The notes: generated by a model not told the origin, from the letters alone. A stretch of DNA of 33,300 bases from an uncultured Siphonobacter sp. (GCA_913774715.1 CAJYHS010000174.1:1-33300), one strand, 5' to 3'; positions 1 to 9,315 are shown, counted from the first letter of the stretch. A program made the numbers and translations.

Positions 1-1422
1 CGTCGTGGATAAAATGGATGACTCAGGAGCGTGGGTAATGGTGGGAGGGGTATTGTCTGTTCCGATCTTGAACGTCCAGAAAGCCCGACTGGGAGCCTCG
101 GCGGGGCTGGTAAACGTGCGATTGGGGTAACCCGTTTCCGTCGTTGAAATCCAGTAACGGATGGTGCGAGACTGACTCGAAGCGGGCAAATTAGCCGTAT
201 ACGTGTTACCCGACTGCGTCATGGTTACCGTCGTAGCGTTGGCTCGGGTGGTATCATTAATCGTGTAGGAAAGACGTACAGGGCCAATAACCGAAGTATC
301 ACTTACGACCTGAGCCGTTACGGGAATGAGCTGACCGAGTAACTCTTCTGAATCGGTAATGCGATTATGAAGAACGGACGTTGATTTCCAACCCATTTCT
401 GTAAACATATTGCGTACAATTGGTCCAGGGTTTTGATTGACTTCTCCCCGGGCCAGCGAAGGCGTCATTAATGCATTGGTACTGCCCGTTGGATAGGTAG
501 TCTCGTCCAGGTGAGAAATACTTGAACCTATGCTGTAGCTGGCTGGGGCATAGATTTTGGGCTTGGTTCCTCCATTTTGAGCATTAGCAATCGGACTGTC
601 AAAAAATAGATTTCGGCCCGTTACCTGACTGTATAATTGCGTTGAAGGGTTACTAAAAACGCTGGTGTTAATGAGTTGTTGATTCGTCGCATTTTTAAGG
701 TAATGATCGTAAATACGAGGGTAACCATAATTCGAATCATCGCCCCAGATGGCTAGATTAGTAGTGGCATAAAACGAACTGGTAAAACCCAGACCGTGGC
801 CTAACTCGTGGGTAACGACGGTGATAAAATCCTGACGTCCCGCCGAACCATTCGTGGCTCCATCCGTTCCCAGATACCAATTGACGGCTTTATTACTATT
901 AAATTGACAGTAAATATCCGCTGAGTTACCATTGAGATTTTGTTTGGCTAATTTTTCAGCCAGAGCAATGGGGTAGGCCGTATTGGCTTTGGTTGCTCCC
1001 TGAAAACCCGTGACGTAAGAGTCCGGACTGGCTCCGCCAAGAATGATTGATCCATTGGAGCCGCTGCCTAAGTCCGTCCAGATGGCGTAGACGCGAATAG
1101 GGACGGGTGAAACGATAATGGATTTCCAGATTTCTACGGCTTGCTGAAAAGCCACCCGGGCACTGTCGGAAAAGCCAACGTATTCCACGATAAACTCGGA
1201 AGTGGTAGCTGTCGTCCGTCCGCTTCGTTTTCTAAGAAACTCGGGCGGTGGACCAATGCGGGTATCGGTTTGACCTGTGGAGTAACAAATCGTAGGTTTA
1301 GCGGGCAAAAAAATCAAATCAGAACCTGATGTAGTACGAATGTTTTTCGGTTGTGGTAGCTCTTTCTGAGCCCAGGTTATACCGCAAAACAAAAGAAAAG
1401 GTATCAGTAGAAGTTTTTTCAT
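1..1422 (-). CDS. Secreted zinc metalloprotease, C-terminus cut by window edge
   Basis: The frame opens at the ATG at 1422 and runs leftward without a stop to base 1, giving 474 visible residues. Residues 1-19 form a signal peptide (MKKLLLIPFLLFCG, then TWAQ) with likely cleavage after AQ. The zinc-binding HExxH motif is HELGHGLGF at 205-213. A Met-turn-like NALMTP lies at 316-321, and H304 in SISHLDE is a possible further zinc ligand, so a metzincin-like fold is plausible. After about residue 345 the sequence changes to Ser/Thr/Pro-rich beta-type segments resembling adhesion or fibronectin-like modules. Large secreted Bacteroidota proteases often end in a T9SS sorting domain, but that end is outside the window. 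The protease class is well supported; the exact MEROPS family and substrate are not visible. It diverges from recQ with about 260 bases between. Confidence 0.8.
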   Translation of the reverse strand, partial: MKKLLLIPFLLFCGITWAQKELPQPKNIRTTSGSDLIFLPAKPTICYSTGQTDTRIGPPPEFLRKRSGRTTATTSEFIVEYVGFSDSARVAFQQAVEIWKSIIVSPVPIRVYAIWTDLGSGSNGSIILGGASPDSYVTGFQGATKANTAYPIALAEKLAKQNLNGNSADIYCQFNSNKAVNWYLGTDGATNGSAGRQDFITVVTHELGHGLGFTSSFYATTNLAIWGDDSNYGYPRIYDHYLKNATNQQLINTSVFSNPSTQLYSQVTGRNLFFDSPIANAQNGGTKPKIYAPASYSIGSSISHLDETTYPTGSTNALMTPSLARGEVNQNPGPIVRNMFTEMGWKSTSVLHNRITDSEELLGQLIPVTAQVVSDTSVIGPVRLSYTINDTTRANATTVTMTQSGNTYTANLPASSQSRTIRYWISTTETGYPNRTFTSPAEAPSRAFWTFKIGTDNTPPTITHAPESSILSTT

Positions 1423-1602
1423 AGCGACAGGATCGTAATCAAGTAAAAATACAAAATCAAGTATGGAATAATAGGAAATTCATAAAATAAAGTCAAAGCC
1501 TAAAACAGCCCTTAACAACCCGCTCCGATCGGCTCAAATCCAAAGGCTACTCTATACGATAAGAGGCCATTGACTAAAACGTTTTTTAATAGCCTGGTAA
1601 GC

Positions 1603-1635
1603 CTTGAAACTCGGGCTCAGGTTTTGCTATTTTTG
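1603..1635 (+). promoter_or_regulatory. Probable recQ promoter
   Basis: A TTG at 1604-1606 stands 21 bases before TATTTTTG at 1628-1635, a full match to the Bacteroidota -7 consensus TAnnTTTG. Transcription would start near 1642, about 40 bases before the recQ ATG. The rest of the 1423-1682 gap shows no gene. Confidence 0.5.
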
Positions 1636-1682
1636 AACAAATTATTGATTGAGACGCTACCTGCGTTGATTTTACCAGCCCT

Positions 1683-3587
1683 ATGACGATTGACGAGATA
1701 CTAAAACAGGTTTGGGGATATGATGAATTCCGGCCCTTGCAGCGAGACATTGTAGAGTCCGTTCTGGCGGGGCATGATGTGCTGGCATTAATGCCAACGG
1801 GTGGTGGGAAATCCCTGTGTTTTCAGGTTCCGGCCTTGGCTCGGGAAGGGTTATGTCTGGTGATTTCACCGCTAATTGCCTTAATGAAAGATCAGGTTGA
1901 GAATCTTCGCAAGCGGGGGATCAATGCCCAGGCCGTGTTTTCGGGCATGAGTTACCGTCAGATTGACCATACGCTTGATGCCTGCATTTACAGTGATGTC
2001 AAGTTCCTCTACGTTTCGCCCGAACGCCTTCGTACGGAGCTATTTCGGGTAAGGGCTAAAATGATGAAAATTAACCTCATCGCGGTCGATGAAGCTCACT
2101 GCGTATCGGCCTGGGGATATGATTTTCGTCCGCCTTACCTGCAAATCGCCGAATTTCGGGAGATGTTTCCCAACGTTCCCCTGATGGCTTTAACGGCTAC
2201 GGCGACTCGGGAAGTAAAAGCGGATATTATCCAGAAACTAACTTTGAAAAACGAGCGGGTTTTTCAGCAAAGCTTTGCCCGTCCTAACGTATCGTATTCG
2301 GTAATTATGACCGAGGACAAGGAAGTTCGGATCAAGAAAATTCTGGCTAACGTACCGGGGAGTTCGGTGATCTACGTTCGTAATCGTCGTCGCACGCAGT
2401 TGATTGCCAATGAATTAATGCGGCAGGGAATTTCTGCTACGTTTTACCACGCGGGTCTCAATAGCTCGGATCGGCACACGCGGCAGGATGCCTGGGTAAA
2501 GGGTCGGGTGCGGGTTATGGTGGCGACAAATGCCTTTGGCATGGGTATTGACAAGCCCGAAGTCCGTACGGTTATCCACGTGGATTTGCCCGATACACTG
2601 GAAGCTTATTTTCAGGAAGCAGGCCGGGCCGGACGTGATCAGGAAAAGGCTTACGCCGTGGCTTTGGTGGCTCCGGCCGATGGAAAGGAACTCATCAAAC
2701 AGGTCGAGCAGCAATACCCCGATCTGGATTTTGTGCGGCGGGTGTATCAGTGTCTGGCTAATTATTTCCGACTAGCCATTGGCGTGGGCGAGGGCAGTAG
2801 CTATGATTTCGACCTTACTGATTTTCAGTCCACGTTTGGCCTTGCAACTACCGATACGTATTACGCTTTGAAACTGCTGGAAAGCGAAGGATTTATTCAG
2901 ATGAGTGAATCCTATAATAACCCCTCACGCTTGCATTTTTTGATTAACAGCCGGGAGTTATACGATTTTCAGGTTCGAAACGAGCGTTTTGATGCGTTTA
3001 CGAAGCTCCTGCTCCGCATGTACGGGGGAGCTATTTTCACCGACTACCTAATCATTTCGGAATCAGCCATTGCGAAGGTATTTCTGGTAACGGAAGCAGA
3101 AGTGCGGAATCTTTTATATCGGCTGGAGGAAATGAATATCATTGAATATGATCCTCAAAAAACAAAGCCGCAGCTCACGTTTTTAATGGCCCGTTATGAT
3201 GCCGCAGCTTTACCTCTTTCGAAGAAAGACATCGCCGCCCGAAGAGATCGGGATTTAGATAAAGTACATTCCGTTATTAATTACGCTTATCATACCAATC
3301 GTTGCCGAACGCAGGCTTTATTAGAATATTTTGATGAAAAAACAGATTACGAATGCGGAATTTGTGATCAGTGTTTAGCCCGAAAAAAGGCTCGTCAAGC
3401 AGTCACGGCAGACTCTCAGGAAAAGCAACGAATTCTGGAATACCTATCCAACGGAGCCATTACAATTCAGCAATTGGTTAGTCATTTCGCTCCCAAAAAT
3501 GAAAATGGATTTTTATTAATAGTTCGAGAGTTAATGAGTGATGAATTAATAGCCTATGATGCCTTAGGAAATTTATATTTAAAATAA
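1683..3587 (+). CDS. recQ: RecQ-family ATP-dependent DNA helicase
   Basis: A 634-residue superfamily 2 helicase that unwinds DNA 3' to 5' in recombination and fork repair. Visible motifs in order are the Q motif GYDEFRPLQ (12-20), Walker A TGGGKS (39-44), motif II DEAH (136-139) followed by the RecQ aromatic loop CVSAWGYDFRP, motif III TATAT near 171-175, and motif VI QEAGRAGRDQ (311-320). A four-Cys zinc cluster lies at 541, 558, 561 and 564, about 160 residues later than in the E. coli layout, with winged-helix-like sequence before it. The last 55 residues form another small helical, HTH-like segment rather than a clear HRDC. Bacteroidota often carry several RecQ paralogs, so this may not be the sole orthologue. 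A strong terminator follows directly. Confidence 0.93.
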   Translation: MTIDEILKQVWGYDEFRPLQRDIVESVLAGHDVLALMPTGGGKSLCFQVPALAREGLCLVISPLIALMKDQVENLRKRGINAQAVFSGMSYRQIDHTLDACIYSDVKFLYVSPERLRTELFRVRAKMMKINLIAVDEAHCVSAWGYDFRPPYLQIAEFREMFPNVPLMALTATATREVKADIIQKLTLKNERVFQQSFARPNVSYSVIMTEDKEVRIKKILANVPGSSVIYVRNRRRTQLIANELMRQGISATFYHAGLNSSDRHTRQDAWVKGRVRVMVATNAFGMGIDKPEVRTVIHVDLPDTLEAYFQEAGRAGRDQEKAYAVALVAPADGKELIKQVEQQYPDLDFVRRVYQCLANYFRLAIGVGEGSSYDFDLTDFQSTFGLATTDTYYALKLLESEGFIQMSESYNNPSRLHFLINSRELYDFQVRNERFDAFTKLLLRMYGGAIFTDYLIISESAIAKVFLVTEAEVRNLLYRLEEMNIIEYDPQKTKPQLTFLMARYDAAALPLSKKDIAARRDRDLDKVHSVINYAYHTNRCRTQALLEYFDEKTDYECGICDQCLARKKARQAVTADSQEKQRILEYLSNGAITIQQLVSHFAPKNENGFLLIVRELMSDELIAYDALGNLYLK

Positions 3588-3622
3588 AAAGCGAGATCGT
3601 TGCCTAACGATCTCGCTTTTTA
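3587..3622. terminator. Bidirectional terminator between recQ and the barrel gene
   Basis: A perfect 15-base stem (3587-3601 with 3606-3620, loop gcct) carries an A-run on its left arm and a T-run on its right. It can therefore end both recQ and the convergent minus-strand barrel gene. Confidence 0.9.
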
Positions 3623-3641
3623 TTGAAAGTCTGTTCTTACG

Positions 3642-4214
3642 TTATAAATCTAATGTATAAGCAAGTCCCAGATTCAGCTGAACGAACTTAGAACCGAACG
3701 TATCGGCTCCTAAATCACGGGCTGCTTTTTTACTAAGTACAAAGTTATAGTCTCCTTCCAGGAAAACGGCCAGATTTTGAGGCAGTTTATATTGGAGGCC
3801 CACTTTAGGAGCAAATCCAAAAAATGATTCTGACTCAGATTCCCCTTCGGCCGAGACATGGGCCAGGTATAACCCCGCTTTAAGTCCTGCGTAGGGACGA
3901 AGAGGACCATCCATGAAGAAGTATTCAATTTTCGGAGTAATGGGTATCGATCTTGATTTATAAGTATAACTGCCCAGCCACCCGTAATCCTGGGTATATT
4001 TAGAGCTTAACAAGCTGGCTTCCAAACCTGCCGCCAGATTAGGCGAGATGAAATAACGAGCCTGTATGCCGCCACCAAAGCTGTTTTTTACGCCTTCTTC
4101 TTTGGGGGTAGGAATGGCGTAGGCACCGTGTACACCCACCTGTAATTGGGCCTGTACTTTTTGAACGCTTACCGAAATTAAAAAGAGGGCAATTACTCTT
4201 GCAAAGAACTTCAT
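3642..4214 (-). CDS. Outer-membrane beta-barrel protein, porin-family type
   Basis: A 190-residue exported protein. The start MKFFARVIAL at 4214 is preferred over an in-frame ATG at 4253 because it begins directly with a signal peptide (FLISVSV, then QAQ). The mature part alternates aromatic and glycine-rich strands (VGVHGAYAIPTP, GGGIQARYF, PYAGLKAGLYL, LGLAYTLDL), as in the small eight-strand OmpX/OmpA-like barrels annotated porin family or OMP_b-brl. No enzymatic motif is seen. It is a single-gene unit, convergent with recQ and divergent from the large receptor gene at 4535. The function is unknown beyond a probable outer-membrane location. Confidence 0.75.
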   Translation of the reverse strand: MKFFARVIALFLISVSVQKVQAQLQVGVHGAYAIPTPKEEGVKNSFGGGIQARYFISPNLAAGLEASLLSSKYTQDYGWLGSYTYKSRSIPITPKIEYFFMDGPLRPYAGLKAGLYLAHVSAEGESESESFFGFAPKVGLQYKLPQNLAVFLEGDYNFVLSKKAARDLGADTFGSKFVQLNLGLAYTLDL

Positions 4215-4534
4215 AAAGTGAATAAAGAATGGTTGACGGGAATATCTACGCAAAATCGTTCTGCTGAGGAAATAGAAATTTTAAAAATATTCTACTTCTC
4301 CCTTTTATTCACCTTAGTAATCCAGGTACTAAACAGATATTACCTCCCCGTGCTAAGAAAAATTTCTTTCCATACTATGCAACGTAAAAGGCTTTTATCA
4401 CATCCTTAGCAGGTGCCTAATGCAATAAGTATAAAATTATTAACACATTTTAACGAATCTTTTAGTTGAGAAACTAATATATTCGTTTTCAATTAGCGAG
4501 TACACGATCCTTCTTAACCTATTCTTCTTACTGC
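4215..4534. other. 320-base divergent intergenic region
   Basis: This AT-rich spacer separates the minus-strand barrel (start 4214) from the plus-strand receptor (start 4535). I see no convincing gene in it. Its notable content is the nested inverted repeat at 4452-4487. A weak -7-like TATATTCG lies at 4478-4485, inside that repeat. Confidence 0.6.
4452..4487. promoter_or_regulatory. Nested symmetric inverted repeat before the receptor gene
   Basis: Outer arms AACGAAT (4452-4458) and ATTCGTT (4481-4487) and inner arms TTAGTT (4462-4467) and AACTAA (4472-4477) share one centre at 4469.5. The element lies 48 bases upstream of the ATG at 4535. It could be an operator for a dimeric or tetrameric regulator, or a 5' leader hairpin. 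Confidence 0.55.
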
Positions 4535-7360
4535 ATGCGACACCTTTTACTGAGTGCCTGCCTGATTCTTTGTGCCTGCGTGGTCGAAGCTCAAACCCGA
4601 TTATCCATTAAGGGTAGAGCCGTTGATACCACCAGCACAGCCCTCCCTTTTACTACTGTCATGTTATTAACGCCGAAGGATTCCGCTTTGGTGAGTTATG
4701 CCCGTGCCGATGAAAACGGTCGTTTTGAATTGAAAAATGCCCGCCGTGGTACGTACCTGCTGAAAATGTCTTATACGGGTTATTTACCCTTTCAGACGGA
4801 AGTTACCCCTGCTGATGGAGCCGTTACTGATTTGGGTGATTTAAAAATGAAGCCCATTTCCAAAGAGCTTTTTGAAGTGGTGGTAAAAACGGCGAAGGCT
4901 CCTCTTAACATCAGAGGCGATACCATTGAGTATAATGCCAGCTCTTTTAAAGTTCCGCCGGGATCAACCGTGGAGGATTTGTTACGCCGCTTACCCGGTT
5001 TTCAGGTCGAGCAGGATGGAAGTATCCGGGCTCAGGGGCAGGAGGTTAAACGCGTAACGGTTGATGGGAAGAACTTTTTTGGAGGAGATCCTAAAACTGC
5101 CACCAAGAACCTGAATGCCGATGCCATTGACAAAGTCCAGGTGTATACCAGTAAAACCGAGCAGTCTAAAGCCACGGGAATTGATGATGGGAAAAAGGAA
5201 AAAACGGTAAATCTGGCCCTGAAAGAAGAATTTAAAAAAGGAGGTTTCGGCAAAATCAAAGCGGGCGTGGGTACCGATAAACGCGTAGACGTGCGGGGTA
5301 ACTACAATAAGTTCGATGACAAGCAGCAGTTTGCCGTGGTGGGTTTTGGCAACAACATCAATCAGTCAGGTATGTCCTGGGATGATCGTCAGGATTTTTA
5401 CGGTAGCTCGCTGTTTCGCTGGGATGAAACGGATTTTGGTTTTGGTGGAGGTATCACTAGTAGTGATGGTGGCGGCGATGGGATTATTGTGCAGGGGGGG
5501 AACATCATTATTATGAATGGTGGCGGGGGCGACCGGGGTTTTAATAACACCTACTCTGGTGGCGTTAACTATAACTTTGAAACCAAGAAGCGAAAATTCA
5601 CTTCCAATTATTACTTCAATCAACGGCGGAACTGGACCAATCAGATCATTAATCGTCAGAGTATCTTAGCAGATAATGCTTTTGAAACCGACAGCCGTTC
5701 CAATGAATATACCCAGAACGATAATCACAAAGTGCAGTTGCGGTATGAGGATAACCTGGATTCGCTCAATACGTTGATTGTTCTGGCCAACGGTACCATT
5801 AATAACTCTTCGTATTCGCAGGATTTATCCCAGGAAAACCGCCGGTCTGCTAGCCAGTTAACGAACCGCACTACTCAGGATAACGGGAATTCTGCTCAAA
5901 CCTTAAGTCTTTCGGGTTCAGCGTTATACCGCCGAAAATTCAAGACTAAAGGCAAGAGCTTCGCCGCCAGTGTTTCCTACGTGTTGAACAATGGAGATTC
6001 AGATGCCGAGCAGCGATCATTGAATGAATTTTTCAGTACATCTACGGGTCTTCCGCTGACTCCCTTGCAGTTGAATCTGCAAAACGTGAATCGCAACCGT
6101 CAGAATCAGATTCGCAGTAGCTTATCTTACGTACAACCCCTGAGCAAGCGGGTATACTGGGAGAGCTTTTACAACATCGGTGTTCGCAATGATAAGGTAG
6201 ACCGGGATGTCTTTAACCGTCTGGAAGGTAATGTCCGTACGGATTCGTTGAGTCGTTATTACACCAACCAGATTATGCACAATCGTCTGGGATCGGGCCT
6301 ACGCTACAACTACAAGGGAACCAATATCAGTGCGGGGTTCTCGGCTATTAATATGAATATTTCCGGTAAATTTTCATCCGATCAGAACTCTCCGAATGTG
6401 ATGGAAGTCAACCGCAATTATACCATTGTAGTACCGGGTGTAAGTTTCAACATGGATTTGAAAAACAACCGCTACTTATACGCCGAATATGCCGGAAATG
6501 TACAACAACCTTCCATCCGGGATCTGCAACCCATTATTGATTACTCGAATCCGCTTTACATCACCCAGGGAAATCCCGATTTAAAACCAACGGTGAATCA
6601 CGAAGCCTATGCGGGTTACCAGTATTTTAATCCTTCTTCGTTTACGCGGTTCTTTGGCAATATCAATTATAATTATGCGGTCAATCAGGTAGTCTATAAC
6701 CAAACGATTGATACCTTACTGGTGACCAGAACCCGTCCGGCTAACGTATCGGGAGGTCAGCGGTTTGGGACTTATCTGAATGTGGGTTTCCCGCTGAAGA
6801 AAAATAAAGCCAATATCAGCTTTAATACCAGTATCAACTTCAGTCGTAACTACACCCTGATTAATGATATCGAAAACCGCACCAATAATAATAACTACAA
6901 CTGGGGTACGAATCTGGAGTTAACGCCAAGCGAGAAGTTTACCTTCTACGGCAATGCCAACTGGAGTTATAGCGATGTGAAATATTCGATTAACACCACT
7001 CAGAATCAGAACATCTGGAATCAGACGTACAGTGGACAGATGAACGTGAAATTGCCCTGGGAGTCGTATTTTAACGCCACGTTTGATTACCGGATTTATA
7101 AAAATGATCGCTTTGGTTTGGATCAGAATATCCCGATTTTAAATCTGGCGGTGTATAAATTACTGGGAAAGGCTAAGAAATCAGAAGTACGTCTTTCAGC
7201 GTATGATTTATTCCGCAAAAATCTGGGTATTACCCAGGGAGCTTCGGGTAATTACTTTACCCAGACGAGAGTGGAGACTATTACGCGTTACTTCATGCTA
7301 AGTTATACCTATAACATGCGGGGTGTAAAGGCGAATATGCGACGGAATGGAGGATTCTAA
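4535..7360 (+). CDS. TonB-receptor-like outer-membrane beta-barrel protein (OMP_b-brl_3 type)
   Basis: A 941-residue outer-membrane protein. After a signal peptide (1-20, ending VEAQ) comes a carboxypeptidase-regulatory-like domain (about 24-105; IKGRAVD, then ADENGRFEL and YTGYLPF). A plug-like segment (about 120-235) contains STVEDLLRRLPGFQV, VTVDGKNFFGGDP and DAIDKVQVY. The rest is a long Asn/Tyr-rich barrel with many short strands. A glycine-rich segment (about 301-335, GFGGG, DGGGDG, GGGG) lies early in the barrel and may be a loop. This is the layout of Bacteroidota barrel proteins related to TonB receptors but of uncertain transport role. The GLPGLI gene follows after only 26 bases, so the two are probably cotranscribed. 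The substrate cannot be read from the sequence. Confidence 0.88.
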   Translation: MRHLLLSACLILCACVVEAQTRLSIKGRAVDTTSTALPFTTVMLLTPKDSALVSYARADENGRFELKNARRGTYLLKMSYTGYLPFQTEVTPADGAVTDLGDLKMKPISKELFEVVVKTAKAPLNIRGDTIEYNASSFKVPPGSTVEDLLRRLPGFQVEQDGSIRAQGQEVKRVTVDGKNFFGGDPKTATKNLNADAIDKVQVYTSKTEQSKATGIDDGKKEKTVNLALKEEFKKGGFGKIKAGVGTDKRVDVRGNYNKFDDKQQFAVVGFGNNINQSGMSWDDRQDFYGSSLFRWDETDFGFGGGITSSDGGGDGIIVQGGNIIIMNGGGGDRGFNNTYSGGVNYNFETKKRKFTSNYYFNQRRNWTNQIINRQSILADNAFETDSRSNEYTQNDNHKVQLRYEDNLDSLNTLIVLANGTINNSSYSQDLSQENRRSASQLTNRTTQDNGNSAQTLSLSGSALYRRKFKTKGKSFAASVSYVLNNGDSDAEQRSLNEFFSTSTGLPLTPLQLNLQNVNRNRQNQIRSSLSYVQPLSKRVYWESFYNIGVRNDKVDRDVFNRLEGNVRTDSLSRYYTNQIMHNRLGSGLRYNYKGTNISAGFSAINMNISGKFSSDQNSPNVMEVNRNYTIVVPGVSFNMDLKNNRYLYAEYAGNVQQPSIRDLQPIIDYSNPLYITQGNPDLKPTVNHEAYAGYQYFNPSSFTRFFGNINYNYAVNQVVYNQTIDTLLVTRTRPANVSGGQRFGTYLNVGFPLKKNKANISFNTSINFSRNYTLINDIENRTNNNNYNWGTNLELTPSEKFTFYGNANWSYSDVKYSINTTQNQNIWNQTYSGQMNVKLPWESYFNATFDYRIYKNDRFGLDQNIPILNLAVYKLLGKAKKSEVRLSAYDLFRKNLGITQGASGNYFTQTRVETITRYFMLSYTYNMRGVKANMRRNGGF

Positions 7361-7386
7361 TCAGTCTATATCAATTAAATCTGACG

Positions 7387-8148
7387 ATGAAAAAGAAATT
7401 ATTGGGGTTATTCTTCGGTTTCATGGCTTTGAGTTTAGCAAGTCAGGCTCAGGATTTGGAGGGAACCGTGACCTACGAGCGAAATACAAGCTATACTAAA
7501 ATGGTTGCCAAACTTCCCTTTTTAAGCCAGGAAGAAAAAGACCGGGCCAAAATGATGTGGGGCAACGAGGAAGGAGACAAGCAAAAGATGAAGCTGACCT
7601 TCACGCCTGATCAGAGCTTGTACACCTACATTGGCGAGCAGGGCGAGACGGATGACGGCCGCTGGTCCTGGCGGCAGTCCGATTACGTGATCCAGCGAAA
7701 TTTTGAGAAGGGAACGGTAACGGAACTCCAGGAAATGGCTGGAAAAACCTATATCATTCAGGATTCGCTAAAGACTCCTAAATGGAAAGTACTCAATCAA
7801 CTGAAAGATATCGCGGGTCATATCTGCATGAAAGCCGAAACCGAAGATCCGACCAATAACCAGAAGATTGTCGCCTGGTTTGCTGATGACATTCCGGTTT
7901 CAACGGGCCCAGAGCGGATGTATGGCTTACCGGGGGTGATTCTGGAGCTGGACTATAATGATGGAGTTACCGTGGTAACGGCTACTAAAATTGAAATGAA
8001 GAAAGTGGATGCCAAAGAACTGGCGTTACCGAAAATGAAGGGTAAGAAAATAAATATGGCTGAGCACGATCGCATCATCAAAGCACACATTAAAGACAGT
8101 ATGGAAGCCCGGCGAAATCCCTATTGGGGCATTAGTCTGTGGAATTAA
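7387..8148 (+). CDS. GLPGLI family protein
   Basis: A 253-residue exported protein with a signal peptide (1-22, ending SQAQD) and the family signature as MYGLPGVILEL at 178-188. An early EGTVTYER strand is typical of the family. Family members are secreted or periplasmic Bacteroidota proteins of unknown biochemical role. They are often encoded directly after a barrel protein like the one upstream, which is the arrangement here (26-base gap). I infer that the pair works together at the outer membrane, perhaps in binding or import of a peptide or metal, but the sequence does not show which. A bidirectional terminator follows. Confidence 0.88.
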   Translation: MKKKLLGLFFGFMALSLASQAQDLEGTVTYERNTSYTKMVAKLPFLSQEEKDRAKMMWGNEEGDKQKMKLTFTPDQSLYTYIGEQGETDDGRWSWRQSDYVIQRNFEKGTVTELQEMAGKTYIIQDSLKTPKWKVLNQLKDIAGHICMKAETEDPTNNQKIVAWFADDIPVSTGPERMYGLPGVILELDYNDGVTVVTATKIEMKKVDAKELALPKMKGKKINMAEHDRIIKAHIKDSMEARRNPYWGISLWN

Positions 8149-8173
8149 GCCAGTAAATTCAGTTAAGGGTATC

Positions 8174-8209
8174 AAAAAGAGCAAAGCCAGTTGACTTTGC
8201 TCTTTTTTG
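8174..8209. terminator. Bidirectional terminator
   Basis: A 13-base stem (8174-8186 with 8195-8207) has A-rich and T-rich flanks. It ends the receptor/GLPGLI unit and also serves the convergent reductase gene, whose stop is at 8213. Confidence 0.88.
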
Positions 8210-8212
8210 TCT

Positions 8213-9304
8213 TTACTCAATTTCTACCACTACACCATCGCTGAGGGGGTGGGCTACGCAGGTTAATACAAAGCCCGAGGCGATTTCCTGAGGTGTCAGG
8301 CCATCTTCTTCGTCCATCATTACCTTGCCCGTCTGGCAGCGGCCCATGCAGGCCGTGCACATGCCTGCCTGGCAGGAATAGGGCAGGTCAATGTCCATTT
8401 CAAGGCCCGCTTCCAGAATGGTCTGGTGGGGTTTTACCTCTACTTTATATTCGGCTCCTTCGTAAATAATGGTTACTTCGCGAGCTTTGAGTTTGCTGTC
8501 GTCTTCCTCTTCTACCACTTCACCGTGCGTGTCTTTGGATGGGGCAAAACTTTCTTTATGAACCTGCTCTTTGGGGACTTTGAGAATATTTAATGCATTC
8601 TGAACTTCGTCCATCATACCATCGGGGCCGCATAGGTAATACTCCGCTGCGGAAACTTTGATACCCGTTTCATCGAGCAGACGAATGGCGGCCTGCTGAT
8701 TAATACGACCCGTACGTTCAAACCAGCTTTGGGGTTGACTTAAGACGTGAATCACTTCCAGTCGATTTCCGTATTCCTCCTGCAACTGCGAAAGCTGATC
8801 GCGGAAGATGATGTTGGTTTCCGTGCGACTGCCGTAGAAAAGGATAATCTTGGCCTGCGGCTCGGCAGGTAAGGCTGTTTTCAGCATCGACATCAGCGGC
8901 GTAACGCCACTGCCTGCTCCAAAGAAGACCAGATGACGACCTTTGTCCCCACCAAATGAAAAAAGAGATTTACTCTTGGCGGGCTTGGGTTCATAAATAA
9001 AATGGCCCATAGGTTCCATTACCTCGATAATATCACCCGCTTTAACGTGATCGTTGAGGTAATTTGACACCTGCCCGTTTGGCAAACGCTTGACCGTTAC
9101 GGCAATGGATGCGTCCTTGGTAGGCGAGCTGGACATGGAATACGCCCGGCGAAGCTTTTTGCCTGCAACCGTTACGATTAACGTTAGAAACTGACCAGCC
9201 TTATAAGGGATGGTCGCATGCGGCGGATGCCAGAAATGTATGGTAACGGTATCTTCCGTTTCACGAACGACTTCTTTAACCGTTAGATGAAAATACTTGC
9301 TCAT
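8213..9304 (-). CDS. Ferredoxin--NADP reductase-like flavoprotein with C-terminal 2Fe-2S domain (PaaE/PaaK-like)
   Basis: A 363-residue electron-transfer protein in three parts. The FAD-binding barrel (about 1-110) has RAYSMSS at 53-59. The NAD(P)-binding domain (about 122-250) has GAGSGVTP at 129-136 and CGPDGM at 225-230. A plant-type ferredoxin domain (about 275-363) has cluster cysteines C311, C316, C319 and C349. This architecture is that of the phenylacetyl-CoA epoxidase reductase PaaE and related oxygenase reductases, which pass electrons from NAD(P)H through FAD and 2Fe-2S to an oxygenase. No paaABCD genes are nearby, so the partner is unknown and I give no symbol. An acidic linker (EEEDD, 265-269) joins the last two domains. 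A -7 element lies 85 bases upstream. Confidence 0.88.
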   Translation of the reverse strand: MSKYFHLTVKEVVRETEDTVTIHFWHPPHATIPYKAGQFLTLIVTVAGKKLRRAYSMSSSPTKDASIAVTVKRLPNGQVSNYLNDHVKAGDIIEVMEPMGHFIYEPKPAKSKSLFSFGGDKGRHLVFFGAGSGVTPLMSMLKTALPAEPQAKIILFYGSRTETNIIFRDQLSQLQEEYGNRLEVIHVLSQPQSWFERTGRINQQAAIRLLDETGIKVSAAEYYLCGPDGMMDEVQNALNILKVPKEQVHKESFAPSKDTHGEVVEEEDDSKLKAREVTIIYEGAEYKVEVKPHQTILEAGLEMDIDLPYSCQAGMCTACMGRCQTGKVMMDEEDGLTPQEIASGFVLTCVAHPLSDGVVVEIE

Positions 9305-9315
9305 TGTATCGGATC

